Assembly: GCA_029215795.1 (NCBI GenBank)
Contig: JARDYH010000003.1
Span: 90,986,609 to 91,050,608 of the forward strand
Source of the DNA: Anniella stebbinsi
Taxonomy: Eukaryota; Chordata; Lepidosauria; Squamata; Anniellidae
DNA length: 64,000 nucleotides
Reading direction: 5' to 3'
Shown here: piece by piece, positions 1 through 12,300 of the stretch
How positions within the stretch are numbered: position 1 is the first letter of the stretch
Layout of the letters: the number at the start of each line of letters is the position of its first letter
The notes under the pieces: model-generated
Told to the model about the DNA's origin: nothing
The model's database searches: none
Seen by the model: the letters and a program-made list of their open reading frames with translations, nothing else
Translations under genes and position numbers: made by a program

Positions 1-152
1 TCTAGTATAGTGCCTGCAACTTTAACTGTTGTGATGAAGAGGGAATATCACCAGGAACTAATTGCATACAAATGACACTGGCTGAAATTCCCTTTTCTCT
101 ACAACTGTTAAAGTTACAGGAGCCCTGACCTGGATTTTATCTGGTCACCCTA
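1..152 (+). mobile_element. hAT-type MITE fragment
   Basis: The sequence ends GGTCACCCTA at 143-152 and shares arms (CTGTTAAAGTTACAGGAGCC) with the complete copy at 552-719. The left end lies outside the window or is degraded. Confidence 0.6.
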
Positions 153-189
153 ATATATAGGAAACTTATTGCATATGGCCATAGATGGG

Positions 190-392
190 TGGGGCCACAG
201 CTCAGTATGATAGAAGACATGCTTTGCATGCAGAAGGTCCCAGGTTCAATACCCGGCTTCTCCAGGTAGGTTGAGGAAAGAATCTTGCCTGAAACTCTTG
301 AGAGCTGCTGCCAGTCAGTGTCGACAGTACTGGGCTACATGGACCAATGGTCTGACTCAGTATAAGGCAGCTTCCTATATTCCTATGTGTTT
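190..392 (+). mobile_element. tRNA-derived SINE
   Basis: A pol III promoter is visible: box A-like CACAGCTCAGTATGATAGA and box B-like GGTTCAATACC near 243-253. The body carries GAGAGCTGCTGCCAGTCAG and the tail ends AAGGCAGCTTCCTATATTCC, a combination characteristic of squamate SINEs. The copy is somewhat diverged. Confidence 0.75.
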
Positions 393-448
393 GTCTTCCC
401 TTCTGTCCAATTATTCTTTGTGGCCCTGGATAGCATCTGGAACAGCCT

Positions 449-551
449 TCCTCAACCTAGTGCCTTCCAGGTATGTTGGGCTACAACTCACCATTGCCAG
501 CCAGCATGGCCAGTTGGAGTCCAACTCATCTGGAGGGCACTAGGTTGAGGA
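449..551. mobile_element. Palindromic MITE (CTCAACCTAGTGCC family)
   Basis: Arms CTCAACCTAGTGCCTTCCAG and TGGAGGGCACTAGGTTGAG are inverted copies around a CCAGCATGG centre. The same family recurs many times in this window, often with interior ACTACAACTCCCATCAT. Confidence 0.65.
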
Positions 552-719
552 TAGGGTGACCATATGAAAAGGTAGACAGGGCTCCTGTAGCTTTAACAGT
601 TGTGATAAAGAGGGAATTTTGCACGGTGCTGCATACATTCAAATGACACCTACTGAAATTCCCTGTTAAAGCTGTTAAAGCTACAGGAGCCCTGTCCTCC
701 TTTTCATATGGTCACCCTA
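552..719. mobile_element. hAT-type MITE with 8-bp target duplication
   Basis: Long inverted ends TAGGGTGACCATATGAAAAG and CTTTTCATATGGTCACCCTA. The flanks GTTGAGGA (544-551) and GCTGAGGA (720-727) match at 7 of 8 bases, fitting the 8-bp duplication of hAT transposons. It has inserted at the end of the preceding palindromic element. No coding capacity. Confidence 0.7.
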
Positions 720-904
720 GCTGAGGAAGATTGTCACATTGAAAGTATGACAGTGGAAAATACAAGGTACTTGAAATAGTACGTGAGTAGAGTGCAAGCC
801 TGTAGGTAGGACTAGGTCTCTTTTCTGTCACACCTAATATAGCAATAGTTGTGGTATAATAGGTTATAAGGATACAAAGAATTGATGTAACATAATTTAA
901 AAGA

Positions 905-1000
905 GTGTGATCCAATCCACACTTACTTGGGAGTAAGTCCCATTGAACACCTTAGAAGTAATTTTTAAGTAAACATGCATGGATTTGTCAGCCTGTAAAT
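905..1000. mobile_element. MITE fragment (ACTTGGGAGTAAGTCCC family)
   Basis: Contains ACTTGGGAGTAAGTCCCATT and a TAAACATGCATGGAT end, a very common squamate short DNA transposon. Ends are degraded. Confidence 0.5.
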
Positions 1001-1125
1001 CCTGGAATTACAAAAAAGCCTTGTTCAAATTGAGGCAGATATGGGTCCTTCAGTTCCTTGTGTGGGCACCAGGAAAGGCAACGGCGGGCACCACTTAGGG
1101 AGACCCTGGTCCTAGGGAGTGGCTG

Positions 1126-1385
1126 GGAGAGAAACAGTTCTCAGAAGTGCCTGAATTTCTTTAGGCCCAATGTGTTTTGGAAAACAAAATGCCCCTTCCT
1201 CAGGTGCTTTTGGCAATCTGCAATATTAAACTCCTTAGCCCTCTCATGACAGAATCAAAACTGTAAGGAGAGAGCTAAGGAGTTTAACGTTGCAGGTTGC
1301 TGAACATCCCTGACGAATGAAACTTGTTTTCCGAAATGTTTTGCACCTAAATAAATTCAAACACTCCTGAGAACTGTTTCTCTCC
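1126..1385. repeat. Long imperfect inverted repeat, unclassified MITE
   Basis: Left arm begins GGAGAGAAACAGTTCTCAG and right arm ends CTGAGAACTGTTTCTCTCC; similarity continues inward for over 100 bases per arm (for example TAAACTCCTTAGCCCTCTC against GAGAGCTAAGGAGTTTAA). It has no reading frame of interest. Family not recognised. Confidence 0.6.
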
Positions 1386-2390
1386 TGGTGAGCTACTGCA
1401 TTTGGTTCTTTTCCCTTGTGTGTGTTTCATAATACTCACAAAGTTGTTGTAAGAATTCCTGAGAATTTATGTGAAGCACTTTAAAACACCTGAGGCATTA
1501 TATAATGCCCAGTATTGAATACAATTAAATATAAATTTATTGTTGTTTAACTTCCCTGATTTCTGCATCTATGTATCAATATTTTTCAGTGTTTGAAAAC
1601 TCTGGGGACATTTGCAGATCCTGCCATTTTTAGTCTGTACAACTTGGCAGATGCTCTATAGCAGCAGGGCAAAGCTGTCCCTGGAGGAAGTTTCACTGCT
1701 GTTTCTAATGCTATAACCAAGCTTGTACAATTCATTGCCTGGTTTAACAAGTTACGACATAACACATCATCTAGTAGTAATGCCACACTTCTTTTTTTCC
1801 AAGGCAGAGAGATTTGGTTTTGTTGTGGATCCAAATTTTGAGAAGGAAGTCAAAGGATGGATGGCTGAGATCGGTGAATAGGCAAATTGGTGAGTGTAAC
1901 TTAAATTTTAAGAAGCCCTGGTTCTCACAATACTGAATCAAGAAATTCTCACCGAAATAGTAAAGACACTAGCAGACAAGAAGAGTTTGCAAAATTTTGT
2001 TTAAAAGCACACTTTGCCTCTCTCCTCACAAGAGGCAGAAGCAACTGGACAAGACAGGAAGGGTATATCCTAGCTTTGGCCTGGCAAGATTTTATTTTTT
2101 ATTTAGACCATATCTCCTTCTATTTGATTGATTGGAGAGCACTTTCTATGCAAGATTAAAGTCCAGGCAGATGAGAAAGTAAGACTTCAGTAATAAATTA
2201 CATTTAGCATCATTGCGGCATCCAATCAAAGATAAGTAGCTGTGCTAAAAGACAGCTCGTGAAAAATTGGCCCAGCAGGATCCAACCTCAAGGTCAGGAA
2301 TATTCCCAAACCCCAGCAAATTGTTTGGTAGATTCTTTGCACTTTCTGGAAACATCCAGGTTGGGCCACTAGCCACTAGGTTCTTGCATT
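1386..2390. other. Intergenic DNA, nothing recognised
   Basis: AT-rich sequence with no exon, long reading frame or repeat that I recognise. Confidence 0.4.
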
Positions 2391-2439
2391 GGGTCGGTTC
2401 TGACATGACAGCTCATCATGAGTGAATAATGGTGCACCA

Positions 2440-2690
2440 TCCACCATTATAAATATGCAGCCCCCAGATGACCATGGCTTGTCATGTCATCTGAATCTAG
2501 GCTGCAGGGGTTATTTGATGGTTAAACAGCCCTTGCCTAACCCTAAAACAGATGGTGAGTTGTGTGAGGGCTGTTTGACCCTGAAATGACCACCACTTCC
2601 TGGGTTTGAACAATCTAACAAGTCTTGGCAAATCCCAACTGGAGGTTGCATATTTATAATGGCCGACAGCATGTGCTGTGCCCACTCAAA
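2440..2690. repeat. Inverted-repeat element, unclassified
   Basis: CACCATTATAAATATGCAGC (2449-2468 region) is inverted at GTTGCATATTTATAATGG (about 2644-2661), and GGTTAAACAGCCCTTGCC is mirrored by GAGGGCTGTTTGACCC. Probably a MITE. Confidence 0.5.
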
Positions 2691-2847
2691 GGTTAATTAA
2701 CTTATAATAGGCTGTTATATTGTCCAAATCAGGTCAGGGCCACCAACTCATGCTCCTTCTGCATCAACCCAATAATCACTTTAGCCTCATTGCTCTGTTT
2801 TCCTCAAAAACACAAGGGCAGAATCGTGCATATTCTCACTCCACACC

Positions 2848-2986
2848 AGGAATGAGTAACTTGTGACCCTCTTGATGTTATGGCCTGCAATTCCCATCAG
2901 CCCTAGCCTGCATAGCCAATGGTGAGAGATCATGGGAACTGTAGGCCAAAACATCAGGATGGTCACAAATTGTCCATCCCTGCTCT
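2848..2986. mobile_element. Palindromic MITE
   Basis: GAGTAACTTGTGACCCTC and GGATGGTCACAAATTGTCC form the ends; the interior has CCTGCAATTCCCATCAG, as in other copies of this hairpin group. Confidence 0.55.
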
Positions 2987-2989
2987 ACA

Positions 2990-3960
2990 CATTTGTTGCT
3001 TTTCAAAGGAATTCATAACCTTAGTTCTGAGGGCCAAACTGGAAGCAACATGTGAGATCCACATCCTGATCTCCCAACAGGTTTATTTTTGCTTAAAAGC
3101 AGCTGCTGCTCTGCATGAGACTGGTCAGTATTAGTGCTGGGCAATGCCTGTTAACCTTTTGCCTCCTGCTTCATTGCTCTCCTTGAAACCGCCACTGGTA
3201 TAGTACCAGTCTTTTATGCTGTCCACAGGTAAATCTATGTGTGTCCCCAACTGCACTCTGAAATTAATACAGCCTAGACACAGGTTTACCACATCAACAA
3301 CAACTAGGCCATGGAAATTCCTGTTCTGTCAAAGGCATCTACAATTCTGGTTGGCTCACCCTAAGAACATACGATGCTTGTATTTTTGAAAACCTTTTAG
3401 TAATGTAGAGTCTAACATCTAGGCCTTTTCTACTGGCAAAGAGAGGATTCACCTAACTTGTACAGTGCACCGTCTTTACTATTTTGTTATTACTTGAATC
3501 AGTGAGCATATGAAGTTCATTTCTAGTAATGGGATGGGGTCAAAATCTGCTAACTATGGAAGATATGGAAGCAATGCTTTTCCAATTGCCAAGTTCTTTA
3601 AGTATCTGTCAAAACTGCAAAGCTACTGCTATAAGTCATACACACTGTAGGCAATGTCATGAAGTGAAATGTTCATATAAATTGAAATGTTCATATGCAC
3701 ATGTAGATTTGAGGACATGTGCCTAACCCTGATTTCATTTATTATTCATTTTCCAATTTCAGAGCAAATGAAAGGATCTCAATACTGTAGCAGCTGAGAC
3801 TTAAAGTAAAGGCAAGATTTTCTTCAAGCAACCCATTTAAACGCTAAAGAATTTGCAACATTTCTTCTCTTGGAAATCAGTAGTACTAAATCAGCTATAG
3901 AGATTACACTTATGGTACAACAAATCTGAATCAATATGCATACACAGCACAGGCAAAGCA
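2990..3960. other. Intergenic DNA, nothing recognised
   Basis: No exon, RNA gene or familiar repeat is visible. The short reading frames here show no family similarity. Confidence 0.4.
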
Positions 3961-3962
3961 CT

Positions 3963-4036
3963 TGTGTGTGTGTGTGTGCATATATATGTATGTATATATG
4001 TGTGTGCGTGTGTGCGTGTATATATATATATATATT
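3963..4036. repeat. (TG)n/(TA)n microsatellite
   Basis: Alternating TG, TATG and TA units over about 75 bases. Confidence 0.9.
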
Positions 4037-4750
4037 TAATCAACACAGCTTAAGACCTGGTTTCCTGAAGAACTAGGTATTTCACCTCAGAAGCTGGTTA
4101 GAAAAATTTATCTAAAAAACTTCTCTAATAGCAAGAATAGAACTTACAGCCTTCTATACACTCTTTCCAAGTTGCCAGTGAATTACAGCAGGAGAGATTT
4201 TATTATAAAAAATTCTGCATTTTTAGAAGCACGTACGCACAGACCTATTTTCACTGTGTAGTGGTTTATAGTTGCAATGTGCCATGTTTTATCAGACAAA
4301 ACAAAATCATATTGCAATGTAGTGTCCTATAATTATTTGTTAAATAAAATCTTCACTCCAGCATACGGAGGTTTCTTTTTTTGGGGCCCCTTCATAGAAC
4401 TCCCTCGGCAGGGAGGCTTATGTGTAGCCAATGCAGTGCAGGAGGCGTCTTACGCCTTTGGTGCTGCATTTTAGGCAGATGGGAGATTTCACCTATCTAG
4501 TGGAGGCTTTGGGGAGGGACGTAGGCTGGAGAGGCCATAGGATCTGTTATATGCCTGTTTTCCTGGTCTCTTCCCCACCCTATCCCGGGATCACCTCCTT
4601 TTCCACATCTGTTTTAGAAGTGCAGAGAGGTAGCTGGCATGGTTCTCTCTGCACTGGCTACAAGGGGCAGGACGTGCAGTGTGGTTTCCTGGATCCCAGC
4701 TCAGAGCCCTATTTATGAGCTCACAGATAGGAAACTGAATAACCCTATAT

Positions 4751-4774
4751 CCCCCCCCCCACACACACACACAC
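4751..4774. repeat. C tract followed by (AC)n
   Basis: Ten C residues followed by seven AC units. Confidence 0.9.
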
Positions 4775-4831
4775 CCATGCTGTCTAGGGGACATAGGATT
4801 GCTTCCTCCAGCTCTTCGTTTTAATTGATTT

Positions 4832-4925
4832 AGGATGCAACCCTATGCATCTTTAGATAGAAAAAAGACACGGCTGGAGTTGTAGGACTTTTTACTGCCT
4901 AAACATACATAGGATTGTGCTCTTA
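4832..4925. mobile_element. Palindromic MITE (CAATCCTATGCAT family)
   Basis: AGGATGCAACCCTATGCATC at one end and CATAGGATTGTGC at the other, with GGAGTTGTAGGACTTTTTAC inside. Related copies lie near 15.1, 17.8 and 47.3 kb. Confidence 0.6.
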
Positions 4926-5309
4926 AAATTGTTTTAACTGCTACTTTTTATTTTTTTCACTGTGATGTTGTACTGTTTTGACTGTGGTTTATCTTGTTAA
5001 GTGCCAAGGAAACCAGTTTGTTAGTATAAGACATGAAATAAATATGAACACTTCAATTTCAGTATGCTTTCTTTTGTATTTTATATAACTAAGGGAAAAG
5101 AAGAATGAAAATAAGTTTGAAACTAGATTTGATTCCTGTCCTGAATACAATACTAGGGAAAAAAGTAGGGAGAGAGAAAAAAAAAGCAATACACAACAAA
5201 TACAACTTTAATGGAGACACTCCCAATTTTAATGTCTAGCTTCTCCTGGACATATTCACTATATTTTAAGTGGTGGTCATTTCCCTCCCCCCCTCAAAGC
5301 TAAGGCCAG

Positions 5310-6162
5310 TGATAATATTATCTATGCTTTATTCAGTCACATTATCTTAGATCAGATTTTGGATACTACCAAGATTGAGCTTCCAAACAGTATTTTCTTC
5401 AGTCATCTGATTTAGCCAAAGTTCTATGCTACGAGGAACAATAGGAAAGCCTCTGGTACTCCCATGCCCTTCTTCTTCATCCACCCCTCCCAATACATGT
5501 CATAACATGCCTATAACTGTAATGAGAAGGGAGCACAAAAGCCATAGTTAAGTATGGATGTCTACAAGCCGTCATTGATTCAACAGATTTTCAGATGCTT
5601 TGGCTTTGCATCCAGGCAGCTTCCACAAGAAGCAACATCCAAGTTCTCTCTACGCAGTGCAAACATCCAATTAAAAAAAACCACAGGCTTAGGCCTCTAG
5701 GCAACACAAAACCAGTCCTGGGAGCATGGTAAGAGGCCAGAGTCAGTGACACTCCACATGCAATTAGTTTCCTGCACAGAAGGCACTTCCAGGCAATGCA
5801 TGTGTACATGCATGTGTGTGCCAGTCACACACGCATGCCTTGCCTCAAGTACTGTATTAGTTGTGACTGTGCGAGGCTATCTAATGAAATCAGACATTCT
5901 CACCTATTGACAAATTATCAATCAAAGCACAAGGTCTGGACATAACAAAATGAAGTTACCGCGACTCTCCATTCGCGATTGATTCTCATTCTAGCACAGT
6001 ATTGTACAAAAGGATGAAGACTGTGTCAACAGCCCTTTTCTCACAGCACCATATCTTTCTCTACAGGATTACGGCCCAACGGTGATGTACAAATTGGGTT
6101 TTTTTAACCACCCCCCACATGCCCATTCCGCAGATGTTCAAATTTCATGGCACTTGCTGCTG
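5310..6162 (-). other. MED21: Probable MED21 3' UTR with poly(A) signal
   Basis: Downstream of the stop codon there is about 850 nt without a recognised repeat. It ends near a canonical AATAAA on the minus strand (plus-strand TTTATT at 5328-5333, in context GAATAAAGC). The cleavage site, estimated about 15-25 nt past the signal, was not seen directly; longer forms are possible. Confidence 0.5.
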
Positions 6163-6336
6163 TTAATCTGGAACAGGTTGACTATGCTTGCCACTTCTTG
6201 TCTTCAGTTGCGATTGAGCAATGTCAGCTAAAGCACTCTGTATCTTTTCCAAAAGCAGATCTCCACGATAAACCACATCTTCTAGACGTGCAGCTGCCTC
6301 ATGGTTCTCTTCCTCCAAGCGATACAGACTAGCAGC
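6163..6336 (-). CDS. MED21: MED21 coding exon 4 with stop codon
   Basis: Residues 87-143, starting [18 protein letters not shown] and ending [10 protein letters not shown] followed by TAA. Acceptor TCTATAG. This exon carries the C-terminal coiled-coil segment ([19 protein letters not shown]). The last residues are the least conserved part of the family. Confidence 0.96.
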   Translation of the reverse strand, partial: AASLYRLEEENHEAAARLEDVVYRGDLLLEKIQSALADIAQSQLKTRSGKHSQPVPD

Positions 6337-9300
6337 CTATAGATAAAAAAACAACAAAGAAAAATGAATAGCACATTTGTTAAGTACTCTAAAATGGTAG
6401 TGGATATACCCTTTAGAGGGAAAAAAAGCCATAATTTTGTCTCTCTTCATTTTAGCCTGTGAATATCTGATAACCTTGAACACTTTGCAATATTGCATGT
6501 TATTACATATTTGAGTGGCAGACTAAGGGGTTTTAAAAACTTACATATTAAATTGTTTCATTTATTGTAGACAATAATCTTGCAAAACATATTAGCACCC
6601 CCAAGATCACCACTCTGCCAAACACCCACAAATTGACTAGATCTCAGATACGTGGATCACACAGCAGCAATGAGGTCAGTCTTCAATATTCCATGCGGTG
6701 TCTTCTGGACTCCCCAAATTTTCTTGGATGACTAAAATTATCCAGATGCATTTCAATTTGGCTTTTGGTGTGCTTATAGAATAGAAACAGCCTTGGTTGC
6801 TCTGGTGAATGCTCTACAGTAGAACTAGATACCGTATTTCATCGAATCTAAGACAACATTGAATCTAAGGCGCACCTTAATTTCAGGGCCACCAACAGGT
6901 AAAAAGCTTTGCGTCGATTCTAAGACGCACCCCGTTTTCAGACACGTTTATATTTGGAAAAAAAGTGTATCTTAGAATTGAAGAAATACGATAGGGACGG
7001 ATCACACTCGTAGGCCGGGCAAAGATACTTCGCTGCTGCTGCTGCTGCTCCTCCTCTGGGTCTCCTTTTCCTCTACCGCCGCAGCCGAATCCCAGGAAGG
7101 GGTGAGAGAGCAAGAGTGGGGCGGGTGGGGGCAGGCAGAGGTGGCAGCAGGGCCCAGGCAAGGGAGGAGTGGCGGCGGTGGTGGGGAGCAGGAAGAAGCG
7201 ACAAGCAGGAAGGTGAGGGAAGGGAAGGGTGCGGAGAGGCGGGCGGAGGCAGCGGCCATGAGGACCCGCATGTGCCCCCCCCAACGACTTGGCCTCCCCA
7301 CTCACCTCCATCACCGCTTTGGTCCTCGCCACCAGCACTACTGGCAGCAGCCTCCCCAGCCTGGAAACACAGCGTTACTATGTAGTAACGCCAAGTTTCC
7401 AGGCCGGGGAGGCCGCTGCCAGTGGTGCTGGAAGCGAGGACCAGGTGGCAATGGAGGCCAAGGAGGTTGGTGCCAGCGGGGCAGAGTGGCGACGATGGAG
7501 GTGAGTGGGGAAAGCTGAGTCGCTTTGGGGGGACATGCAGAGCCCCTTTGTGAAGGCTCTGTGTGTGTGTGTGGGGGGGGTGTATCTGTATATTCAACCC
7601 CATTCCAACACTGGAGAAATCCGGCAATTCTTAGATGCTGTCGATTCTAAAATGTACTCCATTTTTACAGAGCTAAATATGGGGGGGAAGTGCATCTTAG
7701 AATCGAGGATATACGGTAGTAGGAAAATGTTCCTGTTGGTTCCGCTGGAATGTTCAGAGGTTTTTGATACTATCAAACCATTTGGCTGGGATGACATCTG
7801 GGAACACTGCTGAACAGTGTTTGCAGTTTTTCTTACAAGAGTGGTACCAGAAGGTGGTGCTGGGGATGCCTATTTGACTTCTTGGTTCTTTTATCTATTG
7901 TGGGTATAAAACCTACTGAGTTTTATATTGACAGCCATTCTGTTCAACATCTACATGTAACTGCAAATTATATCCAATTCTCTTCTATCCATCTTGATTC
8001 AGAAATGCTATGGAGGGTCTGGTGTGTGAGGCCAGTAATGAACTGGAGGGGAGCAAATTAATTAAAATTGAAACCAGACAAGGCAAAGGTGAATTTTGGT
8101 CAGAAGAACTGCTGATGTGGATATTAAAGATCAGCCTGTGAGGGATGGGACAGCACTCCACTTTAAAAAAACAGTTTCGCAGTCTGGGGGTGCTCCTAGA
8201 TCTAGCCTTCAGCCTGGCTCCTCAGGTGACACCATTTTTTCAACTTAATTTAGTGCACCAGTTGCACCCATTTCTGGAAAATGCTGGTGACATATGCTTT
8301 ATTTGTTTAACGCCTAGACTACTGTAATGTGCTCTACAAGAACAGCCTGTTAAGAACATCCAGAAATCTCACCTGGTCCAGAATGTGACAGTCAGGTGTC
8401 TGACCAGAGCACAAGCAGTTCCTTCTTGACATAGTTTCACTGGCTTGAAATTTGTTTCTGGTCTCAACTCAAAGTGGCAATTTTGACCTTAATAACCCTA
8501 TATGGTTTAGGACCAGGATGTTAAAAGCAAAACCTACACTACAACATACAGGACTAGAGCATGTTACTATGGACTTTTCTCTACCAGTCATTGTTTAATA
8601 TTCTATGCACCCAGTCAGTCAGTTTCAACAAGACGCCATAGCTAGTTAGGCAATATTGTTCTGGATGGCACTGATATTAATCAGGTAGCTTGCTGATTGC
8701 AGTGCTTTGTTTTAAAGGACCAGTTTATTGCTAAAGCCAAATAAACATTTTTATGAGTACTCCAAAGGCATTCTGAAGCGCAGGGACAGATTTATGTACA
8801 AGCTAAACAAGCTACAGCTTAGGGCCTCACATTATGAGGGGCCTCGCATTAGAAAGAAAGGGAAAAAATGTTTAGAACATTACACGACTATCAAATTCTG
8901 TTTAATTGTACAGCCCGTATTTTGCATTTCAATTTGTATTATTATTTGTTGAAGAGAGAAGGGCCACAACAAGTTTATATCCGGCCCTGCTGAAGTGCCT
9001 ATATTGCCTCTCCCTTTAAGGCAGAGCACAGCAAAACACAAAACACATAAAATGTTTAAATTGCATTCTCACCTGTAATGTGGCTGTTGATTCTTCACTG
9101 GGCAAGGAATCTATTAAAACATCAATATCCTTGGCAGTTCTTGCAATCAATGCGGCAAACAGCTGTGCATATTCTATAAAAACAATACAATTTAATTTGT
9201 ACCATCTTTATCATTATTAATGAACAGAAAACTAGGCTGCTTATTCCAGTAGTATTTTAGAAGAATCTCAAGATGCACAAGAATATTTAACACGGCAGGT

Positions 9301-12300
9301 ACTGCCAGAAGATGGAATCAGTAACTGGTTAAAGATCAGAGAGCAAAGAGTAGGAATAAATGGGTAAATCTCACAATGGAAGGAGTCTTTGCAAAGATCT
9401 GTCTTGGGACCAGACAATTTTAAACGTGTTACTAAATTATTTGGAGTTAAGGGTGGCCATGTTTGCTGATGCTACCACTTTATTTAGGGTGGTTAAAATA
9501 AAAAGGGATAGCAAAGAGTTTAGTGGATCTCTCTAAACTGGGGAAATGGGCATTAAAATGGCAAATAGGGTTCAATGTAAGGAAGTGTAAAGTGATGCAC
9601 AGTAAGGCAAATAATCCTAATTTCACCATGTGTGGTTCTGATCACCGTACTGCAAAAAGGATATTGCAGAGCCATAAGGGTGCAGTAAAAGGTAATCAAA
9701 TGATCAAGGGGCTGAAACAATTAATCTATAGAGAAATGCTGTAACATTTGGGACTTCTTAGCTTAGACTAATGGTAAGGGGACCTGATAAAGATGTAAAA
9801 ACATGTGCATGATACAGAGAATGTTAATATGGGGAAATTCTCTTTCTCTCTCTCCCATAATACTAGAACCTGGGGTCATCCAATGAAGAAAGAAGCCAAG
9901 GACTGGGAGATTAAGGACAGATGAAAGGAGAAAGTACTTCTTCATACAATGCATAGTTAAATTATGGAATTCACTACCACAAGCAGATGTGGTGATAACC
10001 ACTAAACTTGGGTATCTTTAAAAGGGGATTAAACAAATTCATGGAGGATAAGGCTATCAATTATATATTACAACCAGTATCAGAGGCACAATGGGGAACA
10101 TGAGTAGAAGGGTGCTACTGTGCTCATGTCCTGCTTGTGGACTTCCCATAGACATTTTGTTGGCCACTGCTTGAACAGAATGCTGGAGTAGACAGGCCAG
10201 GGAAGTCAGCAAATTATCATTTTGCAAGACAGATTTCATAAGCTGTTTTAGCCAGATACAAACTTGTTTTCCCAAAGCACTTTTCTGATCATCAGCAGAA
10301 TATCTGTGTGGAGTGCTCCTTCTGCACTACCAAAGCCATGACATATTTTTAACATATATAAAGCTAAGACAACTTTCCCCATCCAGGTGCCCTCCAGATG
10401 CATCGGACTACAACTCCTATCAACACAAAACCACCACTGGCCTGCTGTCCGGAGATGATAGGAGCTGTAGCCCAAAACAACTGGAGGGTGGCAGGTTGGG
10501 GAAAGCTGAGCTAAGACATTAGACAACTACTGGGATATGAGAAAAAAGAAGAGTGCTTATCACAATGCCCTAAAACCCTGCAAAGCAGATATTTTAGCTT
10601 TCTCTGTAGTGCTTCCATGTGGGGCCACCCTTCCAGTCATGTCCCATCATGCAGGCCCTCAGATACACAAAACAGTATGGCAGGAAAGGAATTAACCTCT
10701 TCTTTGCCAATTCTCATCTTCCTGAGGTAGACATTGCTACTCAGGTCCCTTTTTGGGTTCAAGTTCTGGGAACAGAGGGTTTATAAGAAAGCTATGGAAT
10801 GGAATAGGAGTGAAACTTTGGTTCAAAAACTTTGTTTTTCCTTAAGGGCAGAAAGTTTTGCTGCCAGGAGTCTGAGATGCAGGCAATCATGCTGACAAAG
10901 CAGTAGTCAAGTTGTACAACAATAGGCCACTATGAGAAGCAGTTGCAATGTTTGTTGTTCCTCACAACTAACAGCTCTGGAGTGTTCCTGCACATCCTGA
11001 TAAGATTTAATGAAACATCAGCTGCCTAACACTATGAAAAAACAGTTTTTGCAGATTTCTGCTCATTCAATGTGTCTTTCAACAATCCAGAACCAAAATT
11101 CTAGTTGCAAATGAAAAGAAGGAAAAAGGCTGATCAGAAGGCAAAAAAGTTTAGGGGAGTCACTGAATCAAAAAGAGACTAAACCTTAGGAAGAGGACTT
11201 CAGTTCAGTGCTTTCTGTTGCTCTGTTTTGCATAGCTCCCAGTTTTGCTAACAGATTTCTGCTAGTTTGGGGGCCTATGGAACCATAGTTTGCATTCTTT
11301 CTGAAAGTTTAAAGAAAATCTTACTTTGACCATGTCCCTTCTCCAGTTTTTAAGGCTGCAGCAGGCCATTGTTTCTGAACTAGCTTTTGGGAGTGAGAGG
11401 CTTGAGCAGCTTGATTCAGTTTTCCTCAACTATTTTATTTTACTTGCTGGTGAAGTTCAGACTTCGCTACTCTTTTCCTTTTTAAAACTTTCTCTACTGG
11501 GATTAATTTTTCCCATCTGAATTTTTCTGAGTTCTACACCCTGGATTCTAGGAGAATCCAGGGGTACCTACTCCTCTTCCCTTGCCCCTAAAATAATATT
11601 ACAATGAGGAAAATGAGGTTTACTTGCCTTCTGTAGGATTAGCAGGTTGATCTTTGTTTATTGCAGTTTGTATATTGTTGAAGGATGCAGGTGGGGCACA
11701 CTGTTGTAATACTCCAATAGCATTACAAAATTGATCTGCAAGCTATAGACAAATGCAAAATGCTTAGCTTATAAATTAAACTATCACATCATATTTAAGC
11801 CCTGCCAAAAGATAGCAAAATTGTAATTGTTAACCAAGAGGAAAATACATTTTAAGAACCTGGCAAAAGCCTTTATTCTGACAGCTATTCCATGTGTGCA
11901 TACTTTCTATACATATCCACAATTCTAATGAAATGCAACTCCAGATAAAGATAGTAGACCATGTACCTAACAACTTGTTTGACCATCAAGACAGCTAATG
12001 TTAAAGCAAGATACATGCCATTGCTTTTCTTAGCACGTATAGCAGAAATCTGCAGTGCTGAAAAACAAACCATAAAGCACACTAAAGTGCCTAAATGATT
12101 CTAATTCAAACTACAGGGAAAGAGGGGAGATAGGTTAGATTGAAAAAAAAGGGCAATGAGAGGGCAGAACTACAAGGTAAGAGCAAGGGTAACTTCAGCA
12201 ATCCCCTGAACTACACATAAGAAGGAGAGCCTATGTTCTAAAGCCACAAACTGAAAATGAGAGGGAATAGAGAAATACTCAATTCCCCCCCCCCCATTTA

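Noticed and set aside
190..392. tRNA gene
   Set aside because: Boxes A and B are present, but the sequence cannot fold as a tRNA and continues into a SINE body and tail.
7002..7627. Overlapping long reading frames on both strands (up to 184 codons)
   Set aside because: They are proline/serine/glycine-rich translations of a GC-rich palindromic transposon core, with no family similarity and no splice or start context.
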